Below, piece by piece: positions 35,276 through 46,582 of a DNA stretch of 64,000 bases (within the stretch, counting starts at the first letter, position 1; each line of letters opens with the position of its first letter). Both the position numbers and the translations under genes were made by a program. The notes under the pieces were generated by a model. The model was not told where the DNA came from and did not search any database. It was given only the letters and a program-made list of their open reading frames with translations. The stretch comes from an uncultured Pelagibacteraceae bacterium (lineage in GTDB: Bacteria > Pseudomonadota > Alphaproteobacteria > Pelagibacterales > Pelagibacteraceae), in the NCBI GenBank assembly GCA_902528175.1, contig CABZRN010000001.1, positions 40,390 to 104,389 on the forward strand, given 5' to 3'.

Positions 35276-38200
35276 AAAGATATTAGTTATTGGAGCTGGT
35301 CCAATAATTATTGGTCAAGCATGCGAGTTTGATTATTCTGGTACACAAGCTTGTAAAGCTCTCAAAGATGAGGGATATAAAGTCATATTAATTAATTCTA
35401 ACCCTGCAACAATTATGACTGATCCTGGCGTTGCTGACAAAACATATATTGAGCCTATATCTCTAGTAGTACTTGAGGAAGTTATAAAAAAAGAAAAACC
35501 TGATGCAATTTTGCCAACAATGGGTGGGCAGACGGCATTAAATCTTTCAATAAGTGCTGAAAAATTTGGTTTGTTAAAAAAATATAAAATTGAACTTATA
35601 GGTGCAAATTCAAAAGCAATTGCTAATGCAGAAGATAGAAAGAAATTTAGAAAAAATATGACTGACATTGGTTTAGATTTACCCAAGTCTGAAATATTAA
35701 ATACCTTATCAAATTCAAAAAAATGTCTAAAAAAAATCGGTTTACCGGCAATAATTAGACCTTCATTTACTTTGGGTGGTTTAGGTGGTGGAATTGCAAG
35801 AACAAAAAAAGATTTTTTTAAAATAGTTAAAGAAGGCATAAGAGAGTCGCCACAAAATCAAGTTTTGGTGGAAGAATGTCTTGATGGGTGGAAAGAGTTC
35901 GAGATGGAGGTGGTTAGAGATAAAAATGACAATTGTATAATTATTTGTTCAATTGAAAATGTTGATCCTATGGGAACCCACACGGGTGACTCGGTAACAA
36001 TAGCCCCAGCATTAACACTAACTGATAAAGAATACCAGGTAATGAGAAATGCATCTATTGCATGTCTAAGAAAAATTGGTGTTGAAACTGGCGGCTCTAA
36101 TGTTCAATTTGCAATTAATCCTAAAAATGGAAGGATGGTAATAATTGAGATGAATCCAAGGGTTTCAAGGTCATCGGCTTTAGCATCTAAAGCTACAGGT
36201 TTTCCAATTGCTAAAATAGCTGCAAAGTTAGCTGTAGGTTACACATTAGACGAACTGCAAAATGAAATTACAAAAGTAACACCTGCATCTTTTGAACCAA
36301 CTATAGACTATGTGGTTACAAAAATTCCTAGATTTACCTTTGAAAAATTTTCAGACACAGATGCAATTTTAGGAACTTCTATGAGATCTGTAGGTGAAGC
36401 AATGGCATTTGGAAGAAATTTTAAAGAATCTTTACAAAAAGCCCTGGTATCTCTTGAGATTGGATTAACAGGATTAGATGATATATTTAACTATAATAAA
36501 AAGGAGATTTTAAAAAAATTAAAAATTAATATTCCTAACAAATTACTTCTTATTGCTGAAGCTTTTAGAAAAAAAATTTCAATAAATACTATCTATAAGT
36601 TGTCTAAAGTTGATCCTTGGTTTTTAAATCAAATTAAAGAATTAGTTGAGGAAGAAAATAAATTAGCATTAAAAGGTTTACCAAAGAAATTTGGGGAATT
36701 TAATAGAATAAAATCTATAGGATTTTCTGATATAAAAATTTCTAAAATAACTGGAATAAATGAAAAAATAGTAAAATTAAAAAGAAAAGCTCTAAAAGTT
36801 TTGCCAGTGTTTAAAAAAGTTGATACTTGTGCAGCAGAATTTAAGTCTTTTACTCCTTATATGTATTCGACCTATCAAAGAAATTTTTCTTTTAAAATTG
36901 AATGCGAGTCCGAACCAACAAATAAAAAGAAAATTATAATTCTTGGAGGTGGGCCTAATAGAATTGGTCAAGGAATAGAATTTGATTATTGCTGTTGTCA
37001 AGCTAGCTTTTCTTTGAAAGAAGCTGGATATGAAACAATCATGATTAATTGTAATCCAGAAACAGTTTCTACAGATTACGACACGAGTGATAGATTGTAT
37101 TTTGAACCTTTGATTGAAGAATATGTTGAAAATATAATTTTAAAAGAAAAATCAAATGGTAATCTCTTAGGTATAATTGCGCAATTTGGTGGCCAAACTC
37201 CTATTAAACTAGCAAAATTTTTACATGATAATAAATTGCCAATTCTAGGAACTCAATATACTTCAATTGATTTGGCAGAAGATAGAGACAGATTTAGAGA
37301 ACTACTAATTAAATTAAAACTTAAACAAGCAGAAAGTGGAATTGCATACAAATTTGATCAAGCGATTAAAATTTCAGAAAAAATTGGCTTACCTGTTGTT
37401 GTTAGACCATCTTATGTTTTGGGAGGAAGGGCGATGGAGATAATATATGATAAAAGCCAATTAAAACAATTTATTAATGAAGCTTTTAAAGCATCAGAAA
37501 AAAATCCGATTTTAATTGATAAATTTATTGATAATGCAATGGAAGTAGATGTTGATGCTATTTCCGATGGAAAAGATGTTTACGTTGCTGGAATAATGCA
37601 ACATATTGAAGAGGCAGGTATACACTCAGGTGACTCAGCTTGTTGCTTACCGCCAGTATCTATAAAAGTAAATATTTTAAAAGAATTAAAAGTTCAAACA
37701 AGAAAGCTTGCGTTAGCTCTAAAAGTTAAGGGATTTTTGAACATTCAATTTGCAATTAAAAAAGATGAAATTTACGTAATTGAAGTTAATCCAAGAGCTA
37801 GTAGGACCGTACCATTTGTTTCTAAAGCAAATGGGATATCGCTTGCAAAAATTGCATCGAGAATAATGTCAGGTGAAAAATTAAATAAGTATAAATTGAA
37901 ATATAAAACTAATAAAAAATTTGCTGTAAAAGAAGCAGTTTTTCCCTTTAATAAATTCCCAGATAGCGATGTATTGTTAGGACCAGAAATGAAATCAACT
38001 GGAGAAGTTATGGGTTTTGATGAAGACTTTGGAATGGCAGTTGCAAAAAGTCAAATAGCTGCCTCAAATCCTTTGCCGATAAAAGGAATGGCTTTCTTGT
38101 CGGTCAAAGACACTCATAAGCAGGAAATTGTTGGTATAGCTCAAAGGTTGATTAAACTTGGTTTCACTCTTTCAGCTACAAAAGGAACTTCAGATATTAT

Positions 38201-38477
38201 CAAACAGAATGGTATGAAATGTAGAAAAATTAACAAAGTAAGTAGTGGAAGACCCCATATAGTTGACATTTTAAACTCAAAAAAAATATCTTTAGTAATA
38301 AATACTGGGGGTGGAAACTCTGAACATAGAATTAGCGATGCGAGAGCTTTAAGAAGAGGGGCATTGGCAAATAAAATTCCATATTGTACAAATATGTCTA
38401 CTGCTTATTCTTTTCTTGAGGCGATAAAATCTTTAAAAACTGCAAGACTAAAAGTCCAATCTTTACAGGATAGCTGA
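35253..38477 (+). CDS. carB: Carbamoyl-phosphate synthase large subunit
   Basis: Synthetase half: two homologous ATP-grasp modules make carboxyphosphate and carbamate. The first module opens with [20 protein letters not shown] and has [14 protein letters not shown] and [20 protein letters not shown]. The second opens with [20 protein letters not shown] and has [16 protein letters not shown] and [22 protein letters not shown]-terminal MGS-like regulatory domain (about 930-1074) includes [15 protein letters not shown]. At 1074 aa it is full length. It ends 4 nt from a convergent gene with no hairpin. Confidence 0.98.
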   Translation: MPKRKDIKKILVIGAGPIIIGQACEFDYSGTQACKALKDEGYKVILINSNPATIMTDPGVADKTYIEPISLVVLEEVIKKEKPDAILPTMGGQTALNLSISAEKFGLLKKYKIELIGANSKAIANAEDRKKFRKNMTDIGLDLPKSEILNTLSNSKKCLKKIGLPAIIRPSFTLGGLGGGIARTKKDFFKIVKEGIRESPQNQVLVEECLDGWKEFEMEVVRDKNDNCIIICSIENVDPMGTHTGDSVTIAPALTLTDKEYQVMRNASIACLRKIGVETGGSNVQFAINPKNGRMVIIEMNPRVSRSSALASKATGFPIAKIAAKLAVGYTLDELQNEITKVTPASFEPTIDYVVTKIPRFTFEKFSDTDAILGTSMRSVGEAMAFGRNFKESLQKALVSLEIGLTGLDDIFNYNKKEILKKLKINIPNKLLLIAEAFRKKISINTIYKLSKVDPWFLNQIKELVEEENKLALKGLPKKFGEFNRIKSIGFSDIKISKITGINEKIVKLKRKALKVLPVFKKVDTCAAEFKSFTPYMYSTYQRNFSFKIECESEPTNKKKIIILGGGPNRIGQGIEFDYCCCQASFSLKEAGYETIMINCNPETVSTDYDTSDRLYFEPLIEEYVENIILKEKSNGNLLGIIAQFGGQTPIKLAKFLHDNKLPILGTQYTSIDLAEDRDRFRELLIKLKLKQAESGIAYKFDQAIKISEKIGLPVVVRPSYVLGGRAMEIIYDKSQLKQFINEAFKASEKNPILIDKFIDNAMEVDVDAISDGKDVYVAGIMQHIEEAGIHSGDSACCLPPVSIKVNILKELKVQTRKLALALKVKGFLNIQFAIKKDEIYVIEVNPRASRTVPFVSKANGISLAKIASRIMSGEKLNKYKLKYKTNKKFAVKEAVFPFNKFPDSDVLLGPEMKSTGEVMGFDEDFGMAVAKSQIAASNPLPIKGMAFLSVKDTHKQEIVGIAQRLIKLGFTLSATKGTSDIIKQNGMKCRKINKVSSGRPHIVDILNSKKISLVINTGGGNSEHRISDARALRRGALANKIPYCTNMSTAYSFLEAIKSLKTARLKVQSLQDS

Positions 38478-38481
38478 ACCT

Positions 38482-39144
38482 TTAATTAACTTTCCAATCT
38501 GTTTTAAAAGTAACATAATTAACCTGAAGACATCTTCTTTCTTTTACAATCTCTTTTTTTTCCATCCCATGCCATGTATTTGGACCACTAGAAAAAAAAT
38601 ATCCATAATTGTCTCTATATGGAACAGTTTTGGTTAGTTTTAGATCTTTGTTATAAAAGTCAGTACCAAGTCCTTCACTTTCATTTTCCTTATTAACGAA
38701 TAACAAGCATGACATTAATTTTTCTTTTATGTCACAATGTGGTTTTAACCAGAAACCTTTCCTGTCACATATAACTTCTACTCTTACGTAAGAATTGGAT
38801 AGATCCTTATTAATTAATTTAGATATCTTATTATGTGTTTCTTTGTTCTGAAGTTCTTCAATCAGGCTTTTTAATGCTGGAAAATTTTTTTCATTCTCTT
38901 TAGTTATAAAACATCTGAATTTTAAAGCTTTGCCCCCATCTGATATACCCTCTCTAAATTCACCTTGACCACCATCAATTGCTCTTGTTCCATCATAATT
39001 AATATTGTGTTCAATTGGATTATCTATCTCTGCTTTTATAATTTCCTTTATTTGATCATCAGTAAGAGGTTTGTTTAGCTCCCAATGATCAAAAGGTTCG
39101 CTGAATTTTGAGGAATTATTATTTAATGAGTTTAAAAATGACAT
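38482..39144 (-). CDS. 2-oxoglutarate/Fe(II)-type oxygenase (putative)
   Basis: A 220-residue protein with the jelly-roll dioxygenase pattern. VRVEVICDRKGFWLKPHCDI gives the His136-x-Asp138 iron pair, and the distal His192 lies in SSGPNTWHGMEKKEIVKERR, where Arg203 or Arg204 may bind 2-oxoglutarate. LLFVNKENESEGLGTDFYN lies between, as in prolyl-hydroxylase-like enzymes. No signal peptide is present. It sits 1 nt after the ELM1-like gene on the same strand, suggesting joint expression. Substrate unknown; hydroxylation of a protein, small molecule or glycan precursor are all open. Confidence 0.72.
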   Translation of the reverse strand: MSFLNSLNNNSSKFSEPFDHWELNKPLTDDQIKEIIKAEIDNPIEHNINYDGTRAIDGGQGEFREGISDGGKALKFRCFITKENEKNFPALKSLIEELQNKETHNKISKLINKDLSNSYVRVEVICDRKGFWLKPHCDIKEKLMSCLLFVNKENESEGLGTDFYNKDLKLTKTVPYRDNYGYFFSSGPNTWHGMEKKEIVKERRCLQVNYVTFKTDWKVN

Positions 39145-39145
39145 T

Positions 39146-40081
39146 TTATAATTTTTTTTTTAGTTCATATGCTATTCTTTTAGTTTCATCAAGTTTTTCA
39201 TACTCCCAAAACTCTAATTTGTCATCAAATTCTCTTATGACATTCATTCTTTCAAATAATTTTCTGAATTTTTGAAATCTAGTATCTTTTTTAGAAGGAG
39301 GTATCATTGCCACATATAAAGGTTTGCCAGTTAAAGCAGCTTCAGAAATCATCGAGCTAGAATCACAAGTAACAATTATGTAATCCGCAATTCCGAGAGA
39401 TGATAAATATGCGTCTTTATCAACTTTATCAATAACTAGATGTTCTTCAGTAAAGAATTTTTTTGCAAGATAAATTATTCTAGACGGTGTTCTGTTTGAA
39501 GGTATTACTATTACCTGAAAATTATTATTTAGAACTTGTTTGCTAATTTTTGAGAAAATATTTAGTAAATTTTGGTTTGAATACGCATAATATTTAGTTG
39601 GACCACCCAAAATCAAAGTAATAATTTTTTTTTCTTTTGATATTTTTTCTAACAAATAATTTTTTTTCTCACTAATTTCCTCAGAAGTTAAATAATGAAT
39701 TGCCCCTTTTGAGCTTATAACATTATCAGCTTTAAGATCATCATGTTCTGGGGAAATAATGTAATTGAAATTTTTAAAATTGACTTTTGGATCTTGGACA
39801 TGGATGTTTTTTATTTTTTTGCTATTGATTTTTTTTAGAAATATTGATGGGATGACACTTTTTCTCCCACATGAAATAATTATATCAAAGTCTCTTTTAA
39901 TATTATTTTTAAAAACAAACTTTTTAACAGGTGTAAATTTTGGTGGAATTAATTTCCAAAAACTATTTAATTCAACTTTTTCGTGAAAATAATCTAGATC
40001 AAGAGCCTTTGCTAAACCTTCTACTTGACTAATCATGCCATGTAATCCCTCTGTCAATAATAACCCTTTTAATTTACTCAT
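39146..40081 (-). CDS. ELM1/DUF1022 family protein
   Basis: Homologue of the mitochondrial-fission ELM1 family, a GT-B-like fold of uncertain enzymatic role in alphaproteobacteria. LLLTEGLHGMISQVEGLAKA opens the protein. DIIISCGRKSVIPSIFLKK, NIHVQDPKVNFKNFNYIISP, LILGGPTKYY and VIPSNRTPSRI follow, then TCDSSSMISEAALTGKPLYV, equivalent to the conserved family segment. It has no signal peptide. At 311 aa it is complete. Its start is 21 nt from the divergent trxB. Glycosyltransferase activity is a possibility from fold only. Confidence 0.8.
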   Translation of the reverse strand: MSKLKGLLLTEGLHGMISQVEGLAKALDLDYFHEKVELNSFWKLIPPKFTPVKKFVFKNNIKRDFDIIISCGRKSVIPSIFLKKINSKKIKNIHVQDPKVNFKNFNYIISPEHDDLKADNVISSKGAIHYLTSEEISEKKNYLLEKISKEKKIITLILGGPTKYYAYSNQNLLNIFSKISKQVLNNNFQVIVIPSNRTPSRIIYLAKKFFTEEHLVIDKVDKDAYLSSLGIADYIIVTCDSSSMISEAALTGKPLYVAMIPPSKKDTRFQKFRKLFERMNVIREFDDKLEFWEYEKLDETKRIAYELKKKL

Positions 40082-40102
40082 TAATTACTATATAGCTTCC
40101 AT

Positions 40103-41047
40103 ATGACTCAAAATCCAACTAAACACACAAAAGTGTTAATAATTGGATCAGGACCAGCTGGATACACTGCTGCCGTTTATGCAGCAAGAGCTCTTCTGAA
40201 ACCGATAATGGTTACGGGTATGGAGCCAGGGGGACAATTAACGACCACTACTGATGTTGAAAATTATCCAGGTTTTGCTGAAGTCATCCAAGGTCCCTGG
40301 TTAATGGAGCAAATGAGAGATCAAGCAAAAGCAGTCGGAACAGAAATGATTGAAGATCATATTTCCTCTGTAAACTTAAAATCTAAACCTTTTGAGGCAA
40401 TCGGGGATGGTGGTCAAAAATACACCGCTGACTCAATAATTATTTCAACAGGCGCTCAAGCAAGATGGTTAAATTTAGACTCAGAGCAAAAATTTAGAGG
40501 CTTTGGTGTATCAGCATGTGCAACATGTGATGGGTTTTTTTTTAAAGATAAAACTGTTGCAGTAGTTGGTGGAGGTAATGCTGCTGTAGAAGAAGCAATG
40601 TTTTTAACAAAATTTGCATCAAAAGTTAAACTTATTCACAGAAGAAACGAGTTAAGAGCAGAAAAAATGTTGCAAAAAGAACTAATGGAAAACAAAAAAA
40701 TTGAGATTATTTGGGATAGTGTCGTTGAAGAAGTTATTGGTGATGATGATCCTAAAAACGTTAAAGGCTTAAAAATTAAAAATGTTATAACAAATAAAGT
40801 TAGTGACTTAAAATTGGATGGTTTGTTTATAGCTATAGGTCACGATCCTGCAACTCAATTATTTAAAGATCAATTAAAAATGGATAAAGAAGGGTATTTG
40901 GTAACTAAATCAGATTCAACAGAAACAAATATTCCAGGTGTATTTGCTGCTGGAGATGTGAAAGACAAAATTTTTAGACAAGCAGTTACAGCAGCCGGTA
41001 TGGGATGTATGGCTGCACTAGAGGCTGAAAAATATTTATCACATTGA
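40103..41047 (+). CDS. trxB: Thioredoxin-disulfide reductase
   Basis: NADPH:thioredoxin reductase. FAD-binding VLIIGSGPAGYTAAVYAARA, EPGGQLTTTTDVENYPGF, then the redox-active CATC (Cys139, Cys142) in SACATCDGFFFKDK. NADPH-binding VAVVGGGNAAVEEAMFLTKF and HRRNELRAEKML follow, and FAAGDVKDKIFRQAVTAAGM closes the FAD site. At 314 aa it is normal. The J1-crystallin-like gene begins 3 nt later and is probably co-transcribed. Confidence 0.97.
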   Translation: MTQNPTKHTKVLIIGSGPAGYTAAVYAARALLKPIMVTGMEPGGQLTTTTDVENYPGFAEVIQGPWLMEQMRDQAKAVGTEMIEDHISSVNLKSKPFEAIGDGGQKYTADSIIISTGAQARWLNLDSEQKFRGFGVSACATCDGFFFKDKTVAVVGGGNAAVEEAMFLTKFASKVKLIHRRNELRAEKMLQKELMENKKIEIIWDSVVEEVIGDDDPKNVKGLKIKNVITNKVSDLKLDGLFIAIGHDPATQLFKDQLKMDKEGYLVTKSDSTETNIPGVFAAGDVKDKIFRQAVTAAGMGCMAALEAEKYLSH

Positions 41048-41050
41048 TAA

Positions 41051-41998
41051 ATGAAAAATAATCTACATGTATTTTTAGGAGCAACAGTTGCTGATGCTGC
41101 GGCTAGACCATTGCATTGGGTTTATAACCAAAAAAAATTGAATAATTATATTAAAAGAAAAAGAGATTTTTCATTTTTAAAAAATAATAAAAGTCCCTTT
41201 TACAACATCAAAACAGGTAAAGTTTCTGGTTATAACGAAGTAGGCCAAGCAATGTTTAAAACATTGCTCGAAGGTCATGAAAATTTAGAGGAAAGATTTA
41301 AAAAGAAAATCTTAAAGGTGTTTGGGCCTGGTAGTGATTATTGGAAAAATTTAAAGTTACGCTCAAAATACAGAAAAGTAAAAGATTGGCGTGGTATTAT
41401 TAGAGGTCCTTGGATACACCAGAATATAATAGAGACAATAGACAACATTAATAAAAACAAAAAAATTACTGGCGGAATTAAAGTCAATGAATCTGATGGT
41501 TATTGTGCAACACTTCCTTACTTTTTATATTTTAATAATTTAAAATCTTTAAAAAAAATTATTTCAATAATCACGAGATCTAAACTAAGTATTAAATACA
41601 GTTTGGCTAAATTTTATTTATTAGATCTAGCTTTAAAAGGTACAAAAGATCCTATAAGAGAATTTACCAAAATTTATAGAAAAAATAATCATTTTAAAAA
41701 AATTGTCGAAGATATTAATCTTCTAAAAAAATTAAAAAAAGAACCCCATAGTAAAATAGTTAAGAAATTTGGTATGGCCTGCAGTTATCCTGGAACATTT
41801 AATAGCTCTATCCATGCAATTTTAAGTTCAAAGAACTATAAATCAGCTATATTAAAAACAATCAAGGCAGGTGGATGTAATTGTTCTAGATCTAATTTTA
41901 TCGGTGCTTACTTTTCTGCGTTGAAAGGTGTGGGCACGATCCCAAAGGCATGGATAAAAAAAACTATACCTGCAAAAAAAATCTTAGGCCAAAATTAA
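41051..41998 (+). CDS. ADP-ribosylglycohydrolase-fold protein, crystallin J1-like
   Basis: Predicted all-helical DraG/ARH-fold protein. The start FLGATVADAAARPLHWVYNQ resembles jellyfish crystallin J1 and relatives. Later come NESDGYCATLPYFLYFNN, FGMACSYPGTFNSSIHAILS and the family C-terminal motif as GGCNCSRSNFIGAYFSALKG. Active ARH proteins carry a metal-binding Asp in the corresponding GGD(T/N) motif; here Cys276 takes that place. The protein may be catalytically altered or have lost metal binding. At 315 aa it is otherwise complete. Close coupling to trxB is suggestive but does not define a role. Confidence 0.75.
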   Translation: MKNNLHVFLGATVADAAARPLHWVYNQKKLNNYIKRKRDFSFLKNNKSPFYNIKTGKVSGYNEVGQAMFKTLLEGHENLEERFKKKILKVFGPGSDYWKNLKLRSKYRKVKDWRGIIRGPWIHQNIIETIDNINKNKKITGGIKVNESDGYCATLPYFLYFNNLKSLKKIISIITRSKLSIKYSLAKFYLLDLALKGTKDPIREFTKIYRKNNHFKKIVEDINLLKKLKKEPHSKIVKKFGMACSYPGTFNSSIHAILSSKNYKSAILKTIKAGGCNCSRSNFIGAYFSALKGVGTIPKAWIKKTIPAKKILGQN

Positions 41999-42012
41999 AA
42001 TTTTCTTAAATT

Positions 42013-43224
<1,212 letters not shown>

Positions 43225-43248
43225 TTATTTTAATACTTTGTTTAATAT

Positions 43249-45423
43249 ATGCAAAATACTTATCAAGATTTAATTTCAGATATTCAGAGCAAAAATCCTA
43301 AAATTGCGGGTAAACTTGAGGGCGGTAAAAAATTCAAAATTAAATCTGATTTTAAGCCTGCTGGAGATCAGCCTCAGGCTATTAAAAAATTAGTGAAAAG
43401 TGCAAAAAAGGGGGAGTTTAATCAAGTCTTATTAGGAGTAACTGGGTCAGGGAAAACATTTACAATGGCCAAAGTTATAGAGGAGACAAACAGGCCAGCA
43501 TTAATTCTAGCTCCTAACAAAACTTTAGCGGCCCAGCTTTATGGGGAAATGAAAACTTTTTTTCCAAATAATGCAGTAGAATATTTTGTATCTTATTATG
43601 ACTATTACACTCCTGAAGCATATGTTCCAAGATCTGATACATATATAGAAAAAGAAGCTTCCATCAATGAGCAAATAGATAGAATGAGACACTCCGCAAC
43701 AAGATCTCTATTAGAAAGAGATGATGTTCTTATAGTTGCCAGTGTGTCATGTATTTATGGATTAGGGTCTGTAGAGGCTTATAGTAAAATGACACTAACC
43801 TTACAAAAAAATTATGATTATAACAGAGATCAAATAATAAAATCTTTAGTAGCCTTGCAATATAAAAGAAATGATCAAAATTTTTATAGAGGAACTTTCA
43901 GAGCTAGAGGAGAATATCTTGAAATTTTTCCTTCTCACCTTGAAGATAGAGCATGGAGACTTAGTTTATTTAGAGATAAATTAGAAAAAATTGAAGAATT
44001 TGATCCTTTGACGGGAGATCAGGTTAGAGAACTTAGTTTAGTTAAAGTTTATGCGAATAGCCACTACATAACTCCTAAACCAACTGTAGAACAGGCGGTA
44101 ATTAATATCAGAAAAGAATTAGAGATAACTCTAAAAAAACATAAATCTGAGAATAAGTTACTTGAGGCTCAGAGATTAGAGGAGAGAACAAAATTTGATT
44201 TAGAAATGATCGAAGCAACTGGATCATGCGCGGGAATTGAAAATTACTCAAGATTTTTATCCGGCAGGAAACCTGGTGAACCTCCGCCAACTCTATTTGA
44301 ATACTTTCCTGATAATACTCTAATATTTGTAGATGAGTGTCATGTAACTGTGCCTCAGCTTAACGGGATGTATAAAGGGGATAGATCAAGAAAAAGTACA
44401 CTCGCTGAATATGGTTTTAGACTTCCATCTTGTATGGATAATAGACCATTAAAATTTGAAGAGTGGGACCTAATGAGAACTCAAACGATTTTTGTTTCTG
44501 CAACCCCTGGTCCTTGGGAGTTGGATCAAACTAAGGGAAAGTTTATTGATCAAGTTATTAGGCCTACGGGTTTAATTGATCCTCCTGTGGAAATACGATC
44601 TGCAAAAACTCAAGTTGATGACTTAATGCATGAATGCAAAAAGGTAATTGAAAACAATCATAGAGTCTTGGTAACGACTTTAACGAAAAAAATGGCAGAA
44701 GATTTAACAGAATATCTTCATGAAAATGGGGTAAAAGTTAGATACTTACATTCTGATATAGACACTTTAGAAAGAATAGAAATTATGCGAGATTTAAGGA
44801 TGGGAGTTTTCGATGTTTTAGTTGGTATTAATCTTTTAAGGGAAGGATTAGATATACCAGAATGTGCACTTGTTGGTATTTTAGATGCAGATAAAGAGGG
44901 GTTCCTTAGATCTGAAACATCTTTGATTCAAACAATTGGTCGAGCAGCTAGGAATGTGGATGGTAAAGTTATTTTGTATGCTGACAAAGAAACTAAAAGT
45001 ATAAAAAAAGCTATACAAGAAACTGATAGAAGAAGGTCTATTCAGCTAACTTATAATAAGAAGCATAATATTGATGCAAAAACAGTTAAAAAAGAAATTA
45101 GTGATATTTTGGAAAGCGTGTATGAGAAAGATTATGTGAAGATAAGTGAAGGTGCAAATGTCGGTGGAAATCTTAAAAAACATCTTAAGGCTTTAGACAG
45201 AAAAATGAAAGAATCAGCCTCAAACCTTGAATTTGAGGAAGCTGCTAAAATTAGGGATGAAATTCGCAAACTTCAAAGTACAGAACTTGAAATCACTTTA
45301 AATCCAAAGGTTAGACAATATGATATTAAAAATAAAATTTATCCTAAGGGAAGATCTACTTTAGGAATGCCAGGCACAAGAGTAACAAAAAAAAGAGATA
45401 AAAGATGGAAGCACGGAAAATAA
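43249..45423 (+). CDS. uvrB: UvrABC excinuclease subunit B
   Basis: Helicase-like damage-verification subunit of nucleotide-excision repair. Walker [17 protein letters not shown], the beta-hairpin [20 protein letters not shown], box II as [20 protein letters not shown] (Cys where most have Ser), motif [23 protein letters not shown] and [15 protein letters not shown] are in order. The C-terminal UVR coiled coil (about 655-690) would contact UvrC. At 724 aa it is normal. It overlaps the SDR gene by 19 nt; uvrC lies two genes downstream. Confidence 0.98.
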   Translation: MQNTYQDLISDIQSKNPKIAGKLEGGKKFKIKSDFKPAGDQPQAIKKLVKSAKKGEFNQVLLGVTGSGKTFTMAKVIEETNRPALILAPNKTLAAQLYGEMKTFFPNNAVEYFVSYYDYYTPEAYVPRSDTYIEKEASINEQIDRMRHSATRSLLERDDVLIVASVSCIYGLGSVEAYSKMTLTLQKNYDYNRDQIIKSLVALQYKRNDQNFYRGTFRARGEYLEIFPSHLEDRAWRLSLFRDKLEKIEEFDPLTGDQVRELSLVKVYANSHYITPKPTVEQAVINIRKELEITLKKHKSENKLLEAQRLEERTKFDLEMIEATGSCAGIENYSRFLSGRKPGEPPPTLFEYFPDNTLIFVDECHVTVPQLNGMYKGDRSRKSTLAEYGFRLPSCMDNRPLKFEEWDLMRTQTIFVSATPGPWELDQTKGKFIDQVIRPTGLIDPPVEIRSAKTQVDDLMHECKKVIENNHRVLVTTLTKKMAEDLTEYLHENGVKVRYLHSDIDTLERIEIMRDLRMGVFDVLVGINLLREGLDIPECALVGILDADKEGFLRSETSLIQTIGRAARNVDGKVILYADKETKSIKKAIQETDRRRSIQLTYNKKHNIDAKTVKKEISDILESVYEKDYVKISEGANVGGNLKKHLKALDRKMKESASNLEFEEAAKIRDEIRKLQSTELEITLNPKVRQYDIKNKIYPKGRSTLGMPGTRVTKKRDKRWKHGK

Positions 45424-46160
45424 TTATTACAGGTGGTGCTACCAGGATCGGTGCAGCAATTGCAGAACGATTATCTGGTTTTAAAGTCCAGATTTTAATT
45501 CAATATAACAAATCAAAATCTAAAGCTGAAAATTTAAGAAATAATTTAGAGCAAAAAGGCTCAAAGATTTATTTAATAAAAGCAGACCTGGGAAAAGAAA
45601 AAGATGTTTTAAAAATAGTCAAATTTGCAAAAAAAAATATGGGTTATCTTGATTGTCTTATTAATAATGCCTCTTTATTCGAAAATGATAAAATTGAAAA
45701 TTTTAACTCGAAAAGTTGGAATAATCATCTAAATGCAAACTTAAAAGCACCAGCTATTTTATCCAAAGAATTTTCAAAATGTGTAGTTAAAGGTAACAAC
45801 AATATTATCAACATTATTGATCAAAGAGTTTTTAAACTTACTCCATATTTTTTTTCTTATACCTTAAGCAAAGCTGGTCTTTATACTATGACTAAAACAA
45901 GTGCGATGAGTTTTGCGCCAAGGATAAGAGTTAATGGTATTGCGCCGGGGCCTACAATTAAAAATAAAAGGCAATCAGTTGCCCACTTTAAAAAACAGTA
46001 TCTAGCTACACCACTTAGAAGACAGGTAAATGTAAATGATATTTGTAATGCAGTTGACTTTTTTATTAAAAATAGATCTATTACTGGTCAAGTTTTAGCG
46101 CTAGATAGTGGGCAGAGTTTGAATTGGCAAACTCCTGATATATTAGGTGGTAAAGAATGA
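45405..46160 (+). CDS. Pteridine-reductase-like short-chain dehydrogenase
   Basis: NADPH-dependent SDR. The cofactor motif is [17 protein letters not shown]; the TGGxxRIG form with Arg marks FolM/pteridine reductase-type SDRs. [31 protein letters not shown] and the catalytic Tyr-Lys in [20 protein letters not shown] follow, then [14 protein letters not shown]. At 251 aa it is complete. It overlaps folB by 4 nt. A role in dihydropterin or dihydrofolate reduction is inferred from the motif and from folB. Confidence 0.82.
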   Translation: MEARKIIITGGATRIGAAIAERLSGFKVQILIQYNKSKSKAENLRNNLEQKGSKIYLIKADLGKEKDVLKIVKFAKKNMGYLDCLINNASLFENDKIENFNSKSWNNHLNANLKAPAILSKEFSKCVVKGNNNIINIIDQRVFKLTPYFFSYTLSKAGLYTMTKTSAMSFAPRIRVNGIAPGPTIKNKRQSVAHFKKQYLATPLRRQVNVNDICNAVDFFIKNRSITGQVLALDSGQSLNWQTPDILGGKE

Positions 46161-46582
46161 AGAAAAATAATATTGAAATTTTCAGAATAGGTAAAACAAA
46201 AAACCTATTTAATTACGAAAAAAAAGTTTTAATCAAAGAGCTAATTTTAAATCTAAAACTTGGTTATTATGATTTTGAGAAAGAAAAGCCTCAAAAAGTA
46301 AAGTTTTCACTAGAAATTGATTACAAAGATAAAAAACCATCAAATGATAAAGATTTAAAATCTATAGTAAATTATTCAAAGGTAGTTCGACTTATAAAGA
46401 AACTGGTAAAAAATAAACATTATAATTTTCTAGAAACTTTAGCTGAAGATGTATTTAATGAGCTTTTTAAAGATAAAAGAATTGAGAAAATAAATCTTAA
46501 AATAGAAAAACTTGAAATAATGAAGGACTGTTCGTCGGTTGGCATTCAAATTTCTAAAAAGAGAAGTTATGACAGATTCTGA
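46157..46582 (+). CDS. folB: Dihydroneopterin aldolase-like FolB
   Basis: Small T-fold enzyme of folate synthesis that converts dihydroneopterin to hydroxymethyl-dihydropterin. [20 protein letters not shown] (in place of GVxxxERxxxQ) and [20 protein letters not shown] are present, as is [18 protein letters not shown] with the conserved [26 protein letters not shown] completes the fold. At 141 aa it has about 20 extra N-terminal residues. It lies between the pteridine-reductase-like gene and uvrC, overlapping each. Divergence is moderate, but LETLAE and position make it likely. Confidence 0.82.
   Translation: MKKNNIEIFRIGKTKNLFNYEKKVLIKELILNLKLGYYDFEKEKPQKVKFSLEIDYKDKKPSNDKDLKSIVNYSKVVRLIKKLVKNKHYNFLETLAEDVFNELFKDKRIEKINLKIEKLEIMKDCSSVGIQISKKRSYDRF

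Noticed and set aside
35333..35839. 168-codon open frame on the minus strand inside carB
   Set aside because: It lies wholly within the well-matched first ATP-grasp module of carB, has no recognisable motif, and its composition is that of an antisense shadow.
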